Part shown: positions 33,001 to 33,778 of the stretch, in pieces | Position numbering within the stretch: the stretch's first letter is position 1 | Layout: every line of letters begins with the position of its first letter | NCBI GenBank assembly: GCA_026394495.1 | Contig: JAPKYE010000107.1 | Span: 1 to 33,778 of the forward strand | Source of the DNA: Methanobacteriota archaeon | GTDB taxonomy: Archaea > Thermoplasmatota > E2 > DHVEG-1 | DNA length: 33,778 bases | Direction of reading: 5' to 3' | Program-made: the position numbers and the translations under genes | The notes under the pieces: generated by a model | What the model was told of the DNA's origin: nothing | Databases searched by the model: none | What the model saw: the letters and a program-made list of their open reading frames with translations, nothing else

Positions 33001-33778
33001 TTGGTTGATGGGGTTGATGGGAATAGTGTGAAGACGTATACGTATACCTGGTATGATAAAAGCGGGAAGGTGAACTACACCGCGGATTACGGGACAAACA
33101 GTGCGACATATACTACTGGCGATGATCCATATCCAGCCTGTCCGGTTGAGTACCCGGATGATCCACCGGTTCCGTTCCCTGATGGTGTGCGTGTCACTCA
33201 TTACGGGTATGATGATGCGAGTCGGACGAATGCGACGTTTAACCCTGATGGGACTGTTACTCGGACTGAGTTTAATGGTCTTGGGAAGACGTTGCTTACT
33301 ACCGAGAACGCAGATGATGCCAATGTTGCGAACCGGCGATACACTGCATATCAGTATAATGATATTGGTCGGCTGGTGAAGATGGCGGCAGTGCTTCCGA
33401 ATCATTACGGAGTGGATAATCAGCCTGGTATCGCGAATTGGAGTGATGTCAACTGGTCTGTAGCAGACGGATCATTGCAGGTTACTGAGACGGTATACGG
33501 TGGGAAAGTTGTGGATGGCAAGTTGAAGGAGTTGACGTTCGATGGATTAAATGACTACGTCGAAATTCAGAATTCTGATTTCTACCGTTCGCAGTTATCT
33601 AATACGTTTAGTGTGTCTGCTTGGTTTAAGGCTGATGATACGGTGCGTGAGCAGTCGATTGTGGATATGGGTAATGTCTCCGGTTCTGGGTGGAGGATAT
33701 ATCTCAATCAGAGTTCTTTGAAATTTGATACAACTGGTATAATTATAATTGAAGATCAACAAGGTCGAGAACCATCAT
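27007..33778 (+). CDS. Giant secreted RHS/YD-repeat surface protein, 5' part
   Basis: The frame is open from ATG 27007 to the end of the window (2257 codons, no stop; 3' end missing). Parts by residue: signal peptide (1-33, IGLAIGFAVLFLLPGP), Pro-rich linker, PKD-like domain (85-165, DPENDAVSYGWDWNDD), two fibronectin-III-like domains (171-368, each with VTYYWQIVA), a DUF6531-like RHS entry segment (about 470-510, GQPMVQETDFELPFGGATF), a Cys-rich spot (CAECSQNC), two and a half cadherin/Ig-like domains (912-1102, PSHGNVTFDQDYIYYTP; NRLDVLANDYNPG), then about a dozen YD repeats (1348-2131, such as FYDDNGRLTERR and NVYDALGRQWKKF), and a LamG/concanavalin-like domain at the edge (from 2165, LTFDGLNDYVEIQNSDF; FSVSAWFKADD). 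RHS shells in other prokaryotes encapsulate toxins or glycan-binding ends. What this one carries lies beyond the window. AGGAGTG precedes the ATG by nine bases. Confidence 0.88.
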   Translation, partial: MNNLKNTKNIVKIGLAIGFAVLFLLPGPETVLGGGDTESSGIERIHRPVPPIDHIDESPEDPPPPPVNNSPLPPSLPSGPTSGYIRVPYSFSTSTTDPENDAVSYGWDWNDDMIVDDWTSWYASGDPATTSHFWNGPGTYNVRVKAKDYPWLQESSWSEPLIVFMEDHQPYTPYNSSPANQSTGVSISEDLNWTSGDPYVEDTVYYDVYFGTSSAYLSKKKTHQPGTTYIPYPTMSNNVTYYWQIVATDNYGLSNTSPIWHFTTARANNLSNPFPHDDHYEDSPADLTWSDSDASLTYDVYFSWVDPFPLPLPFPLPNPPLQLLKMASNQTGRSYHLWTLRTGVTYYWQIVAWKGAGASTVGPLWHFHTKSGGPCNPCGAEVGFPIENGTTLSNCTQAISSCWYGPSLGAFRAPTDGFMLQFTPFFGFGPGDFGPRKTDPVASSSPLVSADARYTPSLSPYQEQPTLNDEISLITGQPMVQETDFELPFGGATFRHVRTYSENPVVAGIYNVEGTAGNKNFGGEFSYWDWNGHFWMMGENPIFLIDANYTLDNGERFISPDIMRCYFIPDAHHAIPFPFDENQGEYIAADGFDAILEHNGTWNKTTNEWDIRPSEFTVWLNRRTVKYTITPIYEDLWNKTSGVPVGVNIHESEDNGGYGVPYYGLVTGIADRLGNRIEYQYCDFEKGPSPQDDPDGCAECSQNCNEKGQLKSLKLITSSGEVAWTLVYIHRAFEDQNSINYRGYDRELWSVHRLHSILVYKGDITVPSGCFTLDSSLFTNATSVEAMDGIDAASIFGLPSNWTMDARYTHNGRGYNGLNKDGPQDIAYDPSCRSDPLFAGASDAFNPLLMKTTVTNRKQGESSGQYEVLSQSSRLYRYGAVSDHVGSRNDGLELKGIYNDQTITTLAKDLQEYYDLDVLKNTSKPSHGNVTFDQDYIYYTPDSTFTTGSDSFTYKIGSNASATTSSATVNIIVTTSQTPMPVNDSMKVVIQSVGNRLDVLANDYNPGHDLRITGVSSPIAPKNGTVTFDDNYLYYTTNGSTIPGSDLFNYTVENSAGVSFVSNVSLQIGTWGDGDPIPIATNDKVYVCANSVNNRIVVLANDYNPVRYALKNDGLPYIDERDTPFVPPVDHVENLTVNYLLRLQDKSDYHDHDDQVPVRNETSGGYKKYPFSSLAELSFKDNTCDLDPYPAADALISFMHEDTSRTFSHPIGKQIMDDRRPSSGNNGRFYLYNFIKYPDSFADDEIPDLYNDNYWPDQQQMRYPHRIDKKNGDFVAPPRDQPFFITVIDTLINSTDSLDHGYNPVSFQGLKSRRIVKMNCNGYILEDTTWSFENNNGHIVNHTGFSEQFFYDDNGRLTERRSKGWSSEENQPPTIGADPEHNGLISVFEYDSHGELSATGIKKGNGTDQPVYYLQRFEHGNDSHPELITKHVKFSVPTTNNQSNDGEITETIYEFNTSKSDDPKDWPITNTTKLQPAVPRTLGGELYRAVDITISDENGNIVWHLYGNFDAAGSPAVEFYGDYYQYDSYGRKILEVIDANSFYTFPKGYTRLPSTSSALNLTTSFEYDDRGSLVKVVYPSGLEKHVIIKRQNDLVYTWEYTDVKWDGSSWKVLSPVVITCMQQQLQWSKTVFLNETWHPGCPNGNENYSVISISNMSYDIQGRLIEEKTQDKSGDNIVSARISYDGWNQIARQRDPDGTITRNVYDALGRQWKKFSGTRDLNEVWGNAPSISPPEDHQYDILSYSCFENDDNLMLAEKNYYGVGITDAGKLIATRNYREKPINQYFEVDEHGDPIPGPNNEDSIGWTTNNSYDWRMRQVVVTENDMSGQPLKQTFTWYDNFDKVRLVAEYGSQLNPVPSAVDPRYLPPGWNLSSQNISAILSASVKPVSLTETIYNARVLVQETRRYNVSSGTSMLYLGGSTFYDRNKKTVEQRSSNAPLTRHVYDAKGRETSMSTLVNVTGNWVEITRATMTYDYNDKCIKTVQWDRKHNAPITDLILVDGVDGNSVKTYTYTWYDKSGKVNYTADYGTNSATYTTGDDPYPACPVEYPDDPPVPFPDGVRVTHYGYDDASRTNATFNPDGTVTRTEFNGLGKTLLTTENADDANVANRRYTAYQYNDIGRLVKMAAVLPNHYGVDNQPGIANWSDVNWSVADGSLQVTETVYGGKVVDGKLKELTFDGLNDYVEIQNSDFYRSQLSNTFSVSAWFKADDTVREQSIVDMGNVSGSGWRIYLNQSSLKFDTTGIIIIEDQQGREPS

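Noticed and set aside
32809-33405. 198-codon minus-strand frame inside the RHS gene
   Set aside because: It is Ile/Arg/His-rich antisense of the YD repeats, with no promoter or ribosome-binding site.

Overview
The window looks archaeal. The evidence is GGTGA/GGAGG ribosome-binding sites combined with AT-rich TATA boxes about 30-45 bases before starts, plus a HemK2/Mtq2-like methyltransferase, a stand-alone Lrp/AsnC ligand-binding domain, TruD, and a mevalonate kinase next to a UbiD-family decarboxylase. Many PKD, beta-helix and NHL surface proteins and tandem winged-helix regulators point to an uncultured Thermoplasmatota-like or other euryarchaeal lineage. The lineage is an inference; the sequence does not settle it. 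No tRNA, rRNA, CRISPR array or transposase was seen.

Region 1 (1-5418) is mixed. It holds the 5' end of a secreted protein (minus strand), a secreted beta-helix/calcium-repeat/zinc-protease protein (minus), a 42-residue small gene that was easy to miss, a RAM-domain Lrp-like protein, a HemK-family methyltransferase, a small winged-helix regulator and a PKD membrane-anchored protein.

Region 2 (5519-14864) is mostly housekeeping. It holds an M18 aminopeptidase, then a compact operon of mevalonate kinase, UbiD-like decarboxylase and a small LpdD-like protein. That operon fits the archaeal route through anhydromevalonate phosphate. TruD (minus) and a Cu+ exporting P1B ATPase follow. The ATPase is trailed by a visibly broken YHS-domain gene, and then a secreted two-domain nitroreductase.

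Region 3 (15149-33778) is an accessory surface-protein island and the most interesting part. It contains two paralogous cassettes, each made of a very large surface protein with a C-terminal membrane anchor, a small three-helix membrane protein, and a cytosolic protein with two or three winged-helix domains. Between them, and partly sharing a perfect 143-bp promoter repeat, lie three short secreted proteins with a cadherin/Ig-like domain and near-identical signal peptides. After the second cassette comes the 5' part (more than 2257 codons) of a giant secreted RHS/YD-repeat protein that carries the same cadherin-like domain. Every transcription unit in the island, and none outside it, is preceded by a TTCGAA-based box directly upstream of its TATA element (seven sites). 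The three small genes end in the same hairpin terminator. The simplest reading is one co-regulated cell-surface system whose regulators may be the winged-helix proteins encoded in the cassettes. That regulatory link is inference.
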